The notes under the pieces were generated by a model. It did not search any database. It saw only the letters and a list, made by a program, of their open reading frames with translations, and was not told where the DNA came from. DNA of 42,182 nucleotides. It comes from Planctomycetota bacterium. Lineage in GTDB: Bacteria; Planctomycetota; Planctomycetia; Pirellulales; Pirellulaceae. How positions within the stretch are numbered: position 1 is the stretch's first letter; each line of letters opens with the position of its first letter. Below are positions 8,354-16,413 of this stretch, piece by piece. The DNA is taken from the NCBI GenBank assembly GCA_027622275.1, contig JAQBZB010000044.1, positions 1 through 42,182 of the forward strand, given 5' to 3'. The position numbers were made by a program, and so were the translations under genes.

Positions 8354-10684
8354 TCATTTCACATAGATGAATTCATTCGCGGCAAGCGCGACGTGGCAGA
8401 GCGTGGCCCAGGCTTGTCGTTGGCGCTGGTCCGTGTCTGACTCGGTGGATTCGACTTGAGCCACTTTCGCCAGGAAGGCTCGATCAGCCTGTCGTTCATC
8501 GGCCGTTGGTTCGCGGCCGAATGCGATGACGTACAGTCGCGCGAGACGTTGATCATCGTCGGGCGAATCGCTGAGCAAGCGGTCGGCGAAGTCGGTGGCG
8601 GCCTGCATGACGAAGTCGCTGTTGAGCATCAGCAACGCTTGCGATGCCACGACGGTGGTCGCTCGATTGCCGGTCGATACGGCGGGATCGGGGAAGTCCA
8701 GCAACTGAAACAGATCGAAGACGTTGTTGCGGACGATCGGCAGGTACAAGGAACGGCGGCGGCTGTCGTAGGTCGTCAGGTCCTTGGAGGTGTGGTCGAA
8801 GAAATACGCGCGATTCTTGAGTTTCAATAACGAGCCACCCATCGTCTCATCCAATTGCCCGCTGGTCGCCAACAGCGCGTCGCGCACGGCTTCGGCTTCC
8901 AGTCTGCGCACTTCTGCTCGGCTGAAGAGGTGGTTTTCGGGATCGTTGCTGACCGTCTCGGCAGTGGGAGCGCTCGCCTGTTGATACGTGCTCGAATTCA
9001 AAATCAGCCGATGCAGCGACTTGACCGACCAGCCATCGGCGATGAACCGGCGAGCCAGCCAATCGAGCAATTCGGGATGCGATGGTGCCTCGCCTAGCAA
9101 CCCAAAATTATCGGTCGTGCGCACCAGCCCGTTGCCGAAATGCCAACGCCAGACGCGATTGACAAAGACGCGCGCGGTCAGCGGGTGCCGAGGATCGACC
9201 AGCCATTCGGCCAGTTGCCGGCGACCGCTTTCCTGGTCGGTGAACGGTGGCACGCGCGGGCCGCGCAAAACCGGCGGTGTGCGTCGCGGGACGATGTCGC
9301 CCAGCTCGAGCGGATTGCCGCGGACATGAATCGCGATGTCGGTCACTTTGTCTTCCGTGACACCCATCGCCGACGGCAACTCCGGCCCGGCCTTCTCCAG
9401 CGCGGCAAGTTCGTCTCGCAGTTTCTTGAGTTTGTCTTTCTCCGTGTCGGCGACACATTCGGCGATGGCAGTTTTCTTCGCCGCGACGTTCGCCTCAAAC
9501 TCGGTTTTCATCGCAGTTGCTTTAGCGGACGGCAGCAGATGTTCGTGCCACTCGGCAACCTTAACGTACTTGCGCATGGTCAGCGTGCTTTTGAAGATGC
9601 CCGCCAGGGCGTAGTAGTCCGCCGTGGCAATCGGATCGAACTTGTGGTCGTGACAACGAGCGCAGCCAAGTGTCAAACCGAGAAAAGCCCGGCCCAGTGT
9701 GTCGAGTTGTTCGTCGATGATGTCCATTCGCATCTTGGCCTGATCGGTTTCGGCGAGAACCTTCGGCCCGATGCTGAGAAATCCGGTCGCGATCAACTGC
9801 TCATGCTGCTGTGTTTCGCCGTTGAATGGCATTAAATCGCCAGCCAACTGCTCGACGACAAACCGATCGAACGGCTTGTCGCGATTGAACGCCGCGACGA
9901 CGTAATCGCGATACCGCCAAGCGTTGCCCTGCGCGACGTTTTCATCGAATCCGTTCGAGTCCGCATACCGCGCGACATCCAACCAATGTCGTCCCCAGCG
10001 TTCGCCGTACCTCGGCGATGCCAACAGGCGATCGACGATTCGCGCAAACGCGTCGGGCGACTCGTCCGCGAAATACGCGCCGATCTCGTCCGGCGTCGGC
10101 GGCAGGCCGGTCAAATCAAAGGTGACCCGGCGGATGAGCGTCCGTTTGTCGGCTCGCATCGTCGAGGAGAGCCCCGCAGCTTCGAGCCTCGCGAGGATGA
10201 AATGGTCCAACGCCGAATGCGGCCATTTCGAGTTGGTGACGACGGGCACGGACGGCTCGGCGAGCGGCAGAAACGCCCAGTGCTTCGGATCGCGAGTGCG
10301 CTCGGCTGCACCCGCGGTCGCGGGGAACGGAGCGCCCATTTCGACCCAGCGGACGAGTGCCGCCACCTGCCGAGCCGTGAGCTTGTCATCTTTCGGCATT
10401 TTGAGGTCGTCGTCCACCTGACGGACGGCGCGGATCAGCAGACTCTTGTCAGGTTCACCCGGGACGATGGCCTCACCAGAGTCGCCTCCTCGCAATAACG
10501 CCTCGCGTGAATCCAGCCGCAATCCGCCCCACTGTTTCTTATCGCCGTGGCATTTGAAACACTGCTCGGCCAGCAACGGACGGACATTGGTCTCAAAGAA
10601 TTGGATCTGCTCAGCTGTCGGACGTTGCTCCCCGACCGCCGGTTCGTCGGCGGCCAGCATGACACACATCAGCACCACAAGCAT
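8354..10684 (-). CDS. PSCyt1-DUF1549-DUF1553 cytochrome protein
   Basis: This is a large planctomycete protein with an N-terminal c-type cytochrome domain (PSCyt1), a DUF1549 (PSCyt2) domain and a C-terminal DUF1553 (PSD1) domain, 776 residues in all. The ATG at 10684 is chosen because it begins a short hydrophobic leader (MLVVLMCVMLAADEP) with GGAG about ten bases upstream. The same frame stays open to 10951, but that part is translated from a non-coding repeat (10733-10828). The haem motif CFKCH is at residues 42-46. DUF1549 is marked by DLTGLPPTPDEI, YGERWGRHWLDVARYAD and a second CxxCH in GCARCHDHKFDPI. DUF1553 is marked by VFVNRVWRWHFGNGLV and ends in NEFIYVK. It lies upstream of the DUF1501 gene on the same strand. 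The likely location is the periplasm; the role is unknown, but electron transfer is implied by the haem motifs. Confidence 0.93.
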   Translation of the reverse strand: MLVVLMCVMLAADEPAVGEQRPTAEQIQFFETNVRPLLAEQCFKCHGDKKQWGGLRLDSREALLRGGDSGEAIVPGEPDKSLLIRAVRQVDDDLKMPKDDKLTARQVAALVRWVEMGAPFPATAGAAERTRDPKHWAFLPLAEPSVPVVTNSKWPHSALDHFILARLEAAGLSSTMRADKRTLIRRVTFDLTGLPPTPDEIGAYFADESPDAFARIVDRLLASPRYGERWGRHWLDVARYADSNGFDENVAQGNAWRYRDYVVAAFNRDKPFDRFVVEQLAGDLMPFNGETQQHEQLIATGFLSIGPKVLAETDQAKMRMDIIDEQLDTLGRAFLGLTLGCARCHDHKFDPIATADYYALAGIFKSTLTMRKYVKVAEWHEHLLPSAKATAMKTEFEANVAAKKTAIAECVADTEKDKLKKLRDELAALEKAGPELPSAMGVTEDKVTDIAIHVRGNPLELGDIVPRRTPPVLRGPRVPPFTDQESGRRQLAEWLVDPRHPLTARVFVNRVWRWHFGNGLVRTTDNFGLLGEAPSHPELLDWLARRFIADGWSVKSLHRLILNSSTYQQASAPTAETVSNDPENHLFSRAEVRRLEAEAVRDALLATSGQLDETMGGSLLKLKNRAYFFDHTSKDLTTYDSRRRSLYLPIVRNNVFDLFQLLDFPDPAVSTGNRATTVVASQALLMLNSDFVMQAATDFADRLLSDSPDDDQRLARLYVIAFGREPTADERQADRAFLAKVAQVESTESDTDQRQRQAWATLCHVALAANEFIYVK

Positions 10685-10732
10685 TATCTGATCTCCACCG
10701 GAAAAGCTCTGTTCGAACACGCTGGTTACGGG

Positions 10733-10828
10733 GCTCTGCCTCGTAACCCACTGTCCCTGAGGCTCCGCCTCGCAAGCCCGGCAGAGCCGGGAAGACAGTG
10801 CATTCCCAAGCCGGAGCCTGGGAACGAG
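10733..10828. repeat. multi-hairpin intergenic repeat
   Basis: About 95 bp consist almost entirely of short palindromes: GAGGCTCCGCCTC (10759-10771), CCCGGCAGAGCCGGG (10777-10791), a surrounding CACTGTC/GACAGTG pair (10749-10755 with 10794-10800), and TTCCCAAGCCGGAGCCTGGG ending AA (10803-10824). From experience this type of sequence is widespread between planctomycete genes. It lies upstream of the DUF1549 gene start and just before the truncated MFS gene. Confidence 0.7.
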
Positions 10829-10880
10829 ATCGTATCCAGTCCAACCGATCTGATATCCAGCCTGCCGTCGACAGATTGGA

Positions 10881-11222
10881 TTGTACTCTCTACTCAATGA
10901 CAGGTTCAACGACGCGAGGCGTTTGGTGTCCGGCAACAGATGGTGGATCATTGTGCTGCTGATGGGTTACGCAGCGCTCGGGCATTTCAATCGCGTCGGC
11001 ATCTCGGTCGCTGGCGACGAGATGTTTATCCCGAAGCTCGGCATCGCTGAAACTCGGATGGGGTCGGTCTACACGGCCTGTCTGATCGTCTATACGATCG
11101 GGATGTTGCCAGGCGGCTGGCTGATCGACCGCATCGGATCGGGGCGGGCATTGACGTTGATTGGGCTGACGATGGAGATCTTCGTTGTGGTGACCAGCGT
11201 ATTGGGTTGGGTGACCGGGCCC
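10881..11222 (+). pseudogene. truncated MFS transporter gene (N-terminal fragment)
   Basis: Only the first three or so membrane segments of a major facilitator superfamily transporter remain. WWIIVLLMGYAALGHFNRVG is a first transmembrane helix, GSVYTACLIVYTIGMLPGGW is a second, and GWLIDRIGSGRALTLIG is the MFS loop motif between helices 2 and 3. Similarity ends around 11222 in the third or fourth helix, and what follows is not membrane-like. An ATG at 10897 (MTGSTTR...) lies one frame off and joins the MFS frame only with a one-base change near 10920, so the start is also damaged. A normal transporter would be over 400 residues. Confidence 0.65.
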
Positions 11223-11934
11223 CGGTGTTGTCGTCCTCAGCGTGCAACGGCAGCCGGTAACGTACGTCGGTTGCGCCCACCGAAGCTTCGTATCCTTCCG
11301 CGATCGCGACTCCTGGCGGTTAGCCCGCAGCGCGCGGCGACAATCGCGGTTGGCACCGGGAATCGTCATGTCGCGTCATCAGATTGACATCAGCGGCGCA
11401 AGTCGCCAGATCCTTGCGCGCGGATGTCGATGTGACGTGTGCCAAACCGACGTGCGCAAACGTCGTCAGGCCCGCCCCACCGAGATGCGGTCAATGGCTG
11501 ACGTTGGGACAGCCATGTTCGTGTGTGGGATAAAAGCAGAAGTGCATCGGCATCCATTCCGATTGGGAGAATACCGATCAAGTACCCCAATCCCCGGCCC
11601 CACCCAAGCCCGATCTGACCTCTCCAACAGGGCAAATGGACTAAACTGTTACAGTCGCAGACTCGCCAATATATGCTGACCCCGGGTATGTCCCCCATGG
11701 TAAACCATTCCGCCGGGTGCAATTCGTGCTGTTCTAGGCATGGGCACAATCTAGCAAAACTCCCCAACTTGTCACGAACTGGACCTCTCCCCGTTTCTTG
11801 TCTTACCAGCGTCGCAACCGCCAAGCACGAAAGTCTCACACGAAAACTCGGATCGCCAAACTGAAGTTGTTGGGCATTGATCCCGATCGCATCAAAACGT
11901 GCATCTCCCCACTCCCCGAATGATCCGTTATCCT

Positions 11935-12096
11935 CTATTCAAACCCAGAACTTCCATCTTCAAGGAAAAAAAGTGGCGCTGTCCACTTAGTCAAGGCAAC
12001 GTAATTGCCATCGTGGCGAAACTGCCAAAACCCCAATTTGCGATTGCCGTCTTTGTTGATCCAACCTTGCTTGTAACGGGGCAGATTTGTTGCCAT
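11935..12096 (-). CDS. small hypothetical protein, 53 residues
   Basis: This is a short frame from ATG 12096 to a TAG at 11935. It starts MATNLPRYKQGWINKDGN and continues KLGFWQFRHDGNYVALTK, ending in a Phe-rich tail. The composition is protein-like (basic and aromatic, few repeats), but no family is recognised. It overlaps nothing credible and lies just beyond the hairpin cluster at 12118-12260. There is no clear ribosome-binding site. It may be a genuine small gene, or the end fragment of an inserted element in this debris region. Confidence 0.25.
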   Translation of the reverse strand: MATNLPRYKQGWINKDGNRKLGFWQFRHDGNYVALTKWTAPLFFLEDGSSGFE

Positions 12097-12117
12097 GACA
12101 CAACCCTTTACGGATGC

Positions 12118-12168
12118 GCCACGACCAAACTAGACTATTGTTGGTGGCTCAGTTTGCTTAGTCGTGGC
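12118..12168. repeat. inverted repeat, first of three successive hairpins
   Basis: GCCACGAC at 12118-12125 pairs with GTCGTGGC at 12161-12168. The loop is long (35 bp) and AT-rich. It is followed immediately by two further hairpins. Confidence 0.4.
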
Positions 12169-12178
12169 TGAGTCTCTA

Positions 12179-12213
12179 GGCTGGTCAGCGTTGAAGCACT
12201 GGCCAGCCATTTT
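12179..12213 (+). terminator. candidate intrinsic terminator
   Basis: GGCTGGTCAG (12179-12188) pairs with CTGGCCAGCC (12199-12208), with one G-T position, around a 10-base loop, and is followed by ATTTTT. This is the standard layout of a rho-independent terminator for plus-strand transcripts. It would insulate the DUF1501 gene at 12341 from the debris region upstream. Confidence 0.55.
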
Positions 12214-12214
12214 T

Positions 12215-12260
12215 GTTGAGTAAAAGTTGGCAACCAATAGCCAACTGACCTTTACTCAAC
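12215..12260. repeat. long perfect-armed hairpin
   Basis: GTTGAGTAAAAGTTGGC (12215-12231) pairs with GCCAACT (12240-12246) and TTTACTCAAC (12251-12260), interrupted by the four bases GACC on one side. All 17 left-arm bases are paired. It could be a transcription terminator on either strand or the end of an inserted element. Confidence 0.6.
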
Positions 12261-12297
12261 GTCGTCGAGCTGACAATACGTTGGTGAAATTACAAGG

Positions 12298-12330
12298 CAC
12301 TTATCCAACGAGTTCATTTACGTAGATTGA
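12298..12330 (+). pseudogene. vestige: last codons of a DUF1553 gene
   Basis: Read in frame, the bases just before the DUF1501 gene give HLSNEFIYVD followed by TGA at 12328-12330. The intact DUF1549/DUF1553 proteins in this window end in NEFIYVK (8354) and NEFLFVD (16405), so this is the tail of a lost family member. It sits exactly where the partner gene should end, 10 bp before the ATG of the DUF1501 gene at 12341, as in the intact pair 16405/16414. Everything upstream of these codons has been replaced by unrelated sequence. Confidence 0.7.
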
Positions 12331-12340
12331 GGACCGCCGG

Positions 12341-13777
12341 ATGAATGCCGATCAATTACCTCTCACGCGCCGCGAAGCGATCTCGCGATTGGGAAGCGGG
12401 TTCGGGGGCGTCGCGTTGGCGGCGATGTTGGGTGAGTCGCGAGAAGCCGATGCGGCTCCGACCGCAGCTCAGTACGACGTAATGCCGAAGAGACCGCACT
12501 TCGAGCCGCGAGCCACCGCCGTCATACAACTTTTCATGCACGGTGGTCCGAGTCACGTCGATTTGCTTGATCCGAAACCGATGCTGAACAAATATGACGG
12601 CACGACTGCGCCCGGCGAAGTCAGCGACGACGAGGCCCGCACGACGTATCTTCTCGGCAGCCCGTTCAAGTTCCGCAAGCACGGCGAAAGTGGTCTTGAG
12701 TTCTCCGAGATCTTGCCGAATATCGCTCGGCACGCCGACGAGATCGCGGTGATTCGATCGATGTTCGGCGAGCATCGCAACCACGAGCAATCGATCTGGC
12801 TTGCCAACACCGGCTTGATCCTCAGCGGTCGGCCGAACATCGGAGCGTGGGCCGCGTACGGACTGGGCACCGAGAACCAGAACCTGCCCGCGTACATCGC
12901 GTTGCCCGATCCCGCGGGCTTGTCCGTCGATGGCGTTCGGAATTGGAGCAGCGGCTGGCTGCCACCGGTGTATCAAGGAACACCCTTCCGCGCGGAAGGC
13001 GTTGCGCTGCCTAATCTGCAACCACGAACACCGCGGCTGCCGGAAGTCGAGCGCGGGCGCATGGAGCTGCTTGCCAAGTTGAACGAGCGACACAAGGCCG
13101 TGCGTCCCGGCGAATTGGAACTTGAAGCGCGAATCGCCAGTTTCGAGTTGGCGGGCCGCATGCAGCTCTCGGCACCCGACGCACTCGACTTGTCGCAAGA
13201 GACCGCGGCGACGCATCGGCTGTACGGATTGGATCAAGACAAGACGCGGTCGTACGGCCGTCGTTGCTTGATGGCGCGGCGATTGATCGAACGCGGCGTG
13301 CGGTTTGTGCAGCTGTTCATGGCAGGCCAGCCGTGGGACACGCATGCCGAGAATGTTTCAGGCACGCGCAATTGCTGCGAGCAAACGGACTTGCCGGTGG
13401 CGGGTTTGTTGACCGACTTGCGGCAGCGCGGGCTGCTCGATTCGACGCTCGTGCAATGGGGCGGCGAGTTCGGTCGCACGCCTGGAGCCGAGCAACGCAA
13501 CAGCAAAGAGCGAGGCCGTGAAGGCCGCGATCATCATCCGTATGGCTTCAGCATCTGGCTGGCCGGCGGAGGCATTAAAGGCGGCCAGGCTTACGGCGCC
13601 ACCGACGATTTCGGCTACCGTGCGATCGTCGATCGCACGCAAACCGCCGACTTGCACGCCACGATCTTGCACCTGCTCGGCCTCGATCACGAACGCTTGA
13701 CGTACAGCCACAGCGGTCGCGACGAGCGGCTGACGGACGTTTACGACGCGCATGTGATTGAGCCGTTGATCGCTTGA
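12341..13777 (+). CDS. DUF1501 family protein, Tat-exported
   Basis: This is a complete DUF1501 protein (478 residues). GAGGA stands ten bases before the ATG. The leader LTRREAISRLGSGFGGVALA carries the twin-arginine motif. Landmarks are FMHGGPSHVDLLDPKP, QWGGEFGRTPGAEQ, GRDHHPYGFSIWLAGGGIKG and LLGLDHERLTYSHSGRDERL. The usual upstream DUF1549 partner is reduced to its last few codons (12298-12330). A complete DUF1549/DUF1553 gene follows on the same strand after about 100 bp, so a new pairing may have formed. It is expected in the periplasm with unknown catalytic role. Confidence 0.93.
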   Translation: MNADQLPLTRREAISRLGSGFGGVALAAMLGESREADAAPTAAQYDVMPKRPHFEPRATAVIQLFMHGGPSHVDLLDPKPMLNKYDGTTAPGEVSDDEARTTYLLGSPFKFRKHGESGLEFSEILPNIARHADEIAVIRSMFGEHRNHEQSIWLANTGLILSGRPNIGAWAAYGLGTENQNLPAYIALPDPAGLSVDGVRNWSSGWLPPVYQGTPFRAEGVALPNLQPRTPRLPEVERGRMELLAKLNERHKAVRPGELELEARIASFELAGRMQLSAPDALDLSQETAATHRLYGLDQDKTRSYGRRCLMARRLIERGVRFVQLFMAGQPWDTHAENVSGTRNCCEQTDLPVAGLLTDLRQRGLLDSTLVQWGGEFGRTPGAEQRNSKERGREGRDHHPYGFSIWLAGGGIKGGQAYGATDDFGYRAIVDRTQTADLHATILHLLGLDHERLTYSHSGRDERLTDVYDAHVIEPLIA

Positions 13778-13820
13778 TGAAGTAAACTGAGCTGTTGCGA
13801 ATCGGGAACGAAGATGATTG

Positions 13821-13959
13821 AACCACGAAAGGCACGAAATACACGAAAGAAGAAAAGGGATTTCGTTAACAGAAAGATGGATGACAGAAATATCGTAGGA
13901 GTTCATTTTTCTGTCATCCCTCTTCGTTCCCTTTCGTGTATTTTGTGCCTTTCGTGGTT
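13821..13959. repeat. long inverted repeat overlapping the start of a coding region
   Basis: The outer arms, 13821-13849 and 13931-13959, pair at 28 of 29 positions (left arm begins AACCACGAAAGGCACGAAAT). An inner perfect 12-bp pair, GGATGACAGAAA (13879-13890) with TTTCTGTCATCC (13908-13919), makes the whole a near-continuous hairpin. Repeats of this AACCACGAAAGG type are common in planctomycete genomes. The right arm is translated in the following gene and supplies the hydrophobic core of its signal peptide. Confidence 0.8.
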
Positions 13960-16405
13960 GATTATTCTTCTGACAGCGACTTCGTTATCCGCCGCCGACA
14001 CCGAGCAGTTAGCGTTCTTTGAGAACGATATCCGCCCGCTGCTGATCGAACGTTGCATTGAGTGTCACGGGCTCAAGAAGGCAGAGTCAGGACTGCGGCT
14101 CGATACGATTTCGACGGTGCTGCAGGGTGGAGACAGCGGCCCGGCCGTGGTCCCGGGCGCACCTGAAGACAGCTTGATCATCAAAGCCATTCGTCACGAA
14201 GACGATCTCCAAATGCCGCCCGACGAGAAACTCGACGATCGGCAAGTCGCGGCGCTCGCGCGGTGGATTCAAGAAGGCGCGGTGTGGCCCGAGGGAATGA
14301 TGCTCGGCGGAACGGGGCTTAAAGTTCGCGGCGGCCCGATCACTGACAAGGAGCGAGCGTTCTGGTCGTTTCAGCCGGTCGCCGATCCCCCACCTCCTGC
14401 GATACAGCCGCCGCAACTTCAAGAAGGGCCGATCAACAGCGACATCGACCGGTTTATCCTCGCGAAGTTACGAGACGCGAAGCTGAACCCGATGCGACCT
14501 GCCGACAAACGCGTGTTGATCCGTCGCGCGACGTTCGATCTGACCGGATTGCCGCCCACGCCGGAAGACATCGAAGCGTTTCTCGCCGACGACTCTCCGG
14601 CAGCGTTCGCCAAAGTCGTCGATCGCCTGTTGGAAGCGAAAGCTTACGGCGAGCGTTGGGGCCGGCATTGGCTCGACGTGGTTCGCTATTCGGATACGGC
14701 CGGTGAAACAGCCGACTATCCGACGCCGCTGTCCTACAAGTATCGCAACTGGGTCATCAACGCCTTCCATGCCGACATGCCGTACGACCAGTTCGTCCGC
14801 GAGCAGATCGCCGGTGATATCCTGGCGGATCGGATGATTGCCTTGGCGAGCGGGGGACGTGAGTCCCCTGATTCAGTCGTTCGCTCGGCGTCATCAGGGG
14901 ACTCACGTCCCCCGCACGCCGAAGAATTACTCGCCCAATACAAAGACATGCTGACTGCCACCGGCTTCATCGCCATCTCGCGGCGATTCGGCTTTGATGT
15001 CGAGAACTATCACCACCTGACGATTCAGGACACGATCGATACCGTCGGGCAGGCGTTCCTCGGTCTGTCCTTGGGCTGTGCCCGCTGTCACGACCACAAA
15101 TACGATCCACTGAACACCACGGACTACTACTCCTGGTACGGCATCTTCGAAAGCACGCGTTATTCCTTCCCCGGCTCGGAAGAGAAGAAGCGGCCTTACG
15201 ATTCATTCCCCGTGCTGCCGCCAGCGGAAGCCGAGCGAGTCAAGGCCGAATTCGACGCGCAACTCGCGCAGCTCGAAGCGAAGGTCACCGAGTTGGAGTC
15301 CGGCGAGAAAACGGCAGCGCTCGAGACGCAGCTCGCCGAGGTACGATCCAAGCGAGACGCGATGAAAAAGGAGGGGCTCTACGAAACGGTTTATGCGGCG
15401 ATCGAGAAGGCCGATCCGAAGAATGCCTTCCTACAAATCCGCGGCGAGAAACTGAAGCCGGGCGACGAAGTGCCGCGCAAGAACCTGGAGATCCTCGGCG
15501 ACGACCCGCTGCCCGCCGGCGCAGGAAGTGGCCGGCTGGAAATGGCCGATTGGCTGACGCGCGAAGAAAACCCGCTGCTCGCCCGCGTCATGGTCAACCG
15601 CATCTGGCAGCACCATTTCGGACGCGGGCTCGTCGGCACAGAGAACGACTTCGGCGCGCGCGGCGAAGCGCCGACACATCCCGAGCTGCTCGATTGGCTG
15701 GCGAGTCGCTTTAAGGACAGCGGCTACTCCATGAAGGCCATGCACCGGCTGATCATGGCGTCCGCCGCGTATCAGCGTTCGAGCGATTACGATGCACATG
15801 CCGCCGAGATCGATCCGGACGCCCGACTGTTATGGCGTTTCAATCGGCGTCGCTTGAGTGCCGAGGAGATTCGCGACGCAATGCTGCTGGCCGGCGGCAA
15901 CCTCGATCCGACGATGGGCGGCGAGCATCCGTTCCCGGCGGTAGAAACCTGGGGCTATACGCAGCATGCACCTTACTACGGCGTCTATCCGACGAAGCGG
16001 CGAAGTGTCTACCTGATGCAACAGCGGCTGAAGCGGCATCCGTTCCTCTCGCTGTTCGACGGAGCCGACACAAATGTCAGCACGGCACGCCGCGAGCTGA
16101 CGACCGTGCCGACACAAGCGTTATACTTGATGAATGACGAGTTCGTACATGAACAAGCGGCGGGGCTGGCAAAGCGATTAATTGGCGAACCCGGTGACCT
16201 GAACGCACGAATCCAGGCGGTTTATTCGATTTCCTTGGGGCGTCAGCATGGCACCGCCGAGTTCGCCGAGGCGTCGGACTTTCTGGCTGCTTATCGCGAG
16301 GCGCTGGCCGAAACAGATTTGCCTATCGACTCGCGTGACTTGGCTGCCTGGGCCGGTTTCGCGCGGACGCTGTTAACGTGCAACGAGTTTTTGTTTGTAG
16401 ATTGA
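13877..16405 (+). CDS. PSCyt1-DUF1549-DUF1553 cytochrome protein
   Basis: This is a planctomycete cytochrome protein with PSCyt1 (haem motif CIECH at residues 60-64), DUF1549 (DLTGLPPTPEDI, YGERWGRHWLDVVRYSD, second haem-like motif CARCHDHKYDP) and DUF1553 (VMVNRIWQHHFGRGLVG; C-terminus NEFLFVD). The frame is open from an ATG at 13814; the ATG at 13877 is preferred because it leaves a more reasonable 20-residue n-region before the hydrophobic segment SCILCLSWLIILLTATSLSA. Both starts lie inside the inverted repeat 13821-13959. A 22-codon palindrome (14850-14915) is inserted in frame in DUF1549. A coiled-coil-like stretch (about 460-500) precedes DUF1553. The next gene, DUF1501, starts 8 bp after the stop, so the two are very likely co-translated. 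It is exported to the periplasm. Confidence 0.92.
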   Translation: MDDRNIVGVHFSVIPLRSLSCILCLSWLIILLTATSLSAADTEQLAFFENDIRPLLIERCIECHGLKKAESGLRLDTISTVLQGGDSGPAVVPGAPEDSLIIKAIRHEDDLQMPPDEKLDDRQVAALARWIQEGAVWPEGMMLGGTGLKVRGGPITDKERAFWSFQPVADPPPPAIQPPQLQEGPINSDIDRFILAKLRDAKLNPMRPADKRVLIRRATFDLTGLPPTPEDIEAFLADDSPAAFAKVVDRLLEAKAYGERWGRHWLDVVRYSDTAGETADYPTPLSYKYRNWVINAFHADMPYDQFVREQIAGDILADRMIALASGGRESPDSVVRSASSGDSRPPHAEELLAQYKDMLTATGFIAISRRFGFDVENYHHLTIQDTIDTVGQAFLGLSLGCARCHDHKYDPLNTTDYYSWYGIFESTRYSFPGSEEKKRPYDSFPVLPPAEAERVKAEFDAQLAQLEAKVTELESGEKTAALETQLAEVRSKRDAMKKEGLYETVYAAIEKADPKNAFLQIRGEKLKPGDEVPRKNLEILGDDPLPAGAGSGRLEMADWLTREENPLLARVMVNRIWQHHFGRGLVGTENDFGARGEAPTHPELLDWLASRFKDSGYSMKAMHRLIMASAAYQRSSDYDAHAAEIDPDARLLWRFNRRRLSAEEIRDAMLLAGGNLDPTMGGEHPFPAVETWGYTQHAPYYGVYPTKRRSVYLMQQRLKRHPFLSLFDGADTNVSTARRELTTVPTQALYLMNDEFVHEQAAGLAKRLIGEPGDLNARIQAVYSISLGRQHGTAEFAEASDFLAAYREALAETDLPIDSRDLAAWAGFARTLLTCNEFLFVD
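14850..14915. repeat. palindromic repeat inserted in frame inside a gene
   Basis: Two perfect 23-bp arms, 14850-14872 and 14893-14915 (left arm begins GCGGGGGACGTGAGTCCCCT), enclose a 20-bp loop. The element is exactly 66 bp, so it adds 22 codons without breaking the frame. It encodes SGGRESPDSVV...GDSRPP, a segment foreign to DUF1549, located between EQIAGDIL and LLAQYKDMLTATGFIA. The arms are of a type seen between genes in planctomycetes. Confidence 0.85.
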
Positions 16406-16413
16406 GTACGACG

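Larger units (their letters stand above)
11223..12297. other. gene-poor interval with debris
   Basis: About 1.1 kb hold no confident gene. A minus-strand open frame at 11390-11839 (149 codons) has unusual composition, no leader and no recognisable motif, so it is not called. A plus-strand frame without a start codon ends at 11923. Its last residues are basic and read TKTRIAKLKLLGIDPDRIKT, faintly reminiscent of the C-terminus of group II intron maturases; this is a weak impression only. The right part carries the small minus-strand frame at 11935-12096 and a cluster of hairpins (12118-12260). Base composition is more AT-rich than in the flanking genes. Confidence 0.5.

Noticed and set aside
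10685-10951. N-terminal extension of the DUF1549 gene to 10951
   Set aside because: The extra codons come from a non-coding multi-hairpin repeat and the extension would bury the leader peptide.
11390-11839. 149-codon minus-strand open frame in the debris region
   Set aside because: Atypical composition rich in Cys, Trp and Arg, no ribosome-binding site, no family resemblance; probably chance.
12356-13345. 329-codon minus-strand frame opposite a DUF1501 gene
   Set aside because: Shadow frame without motifs.
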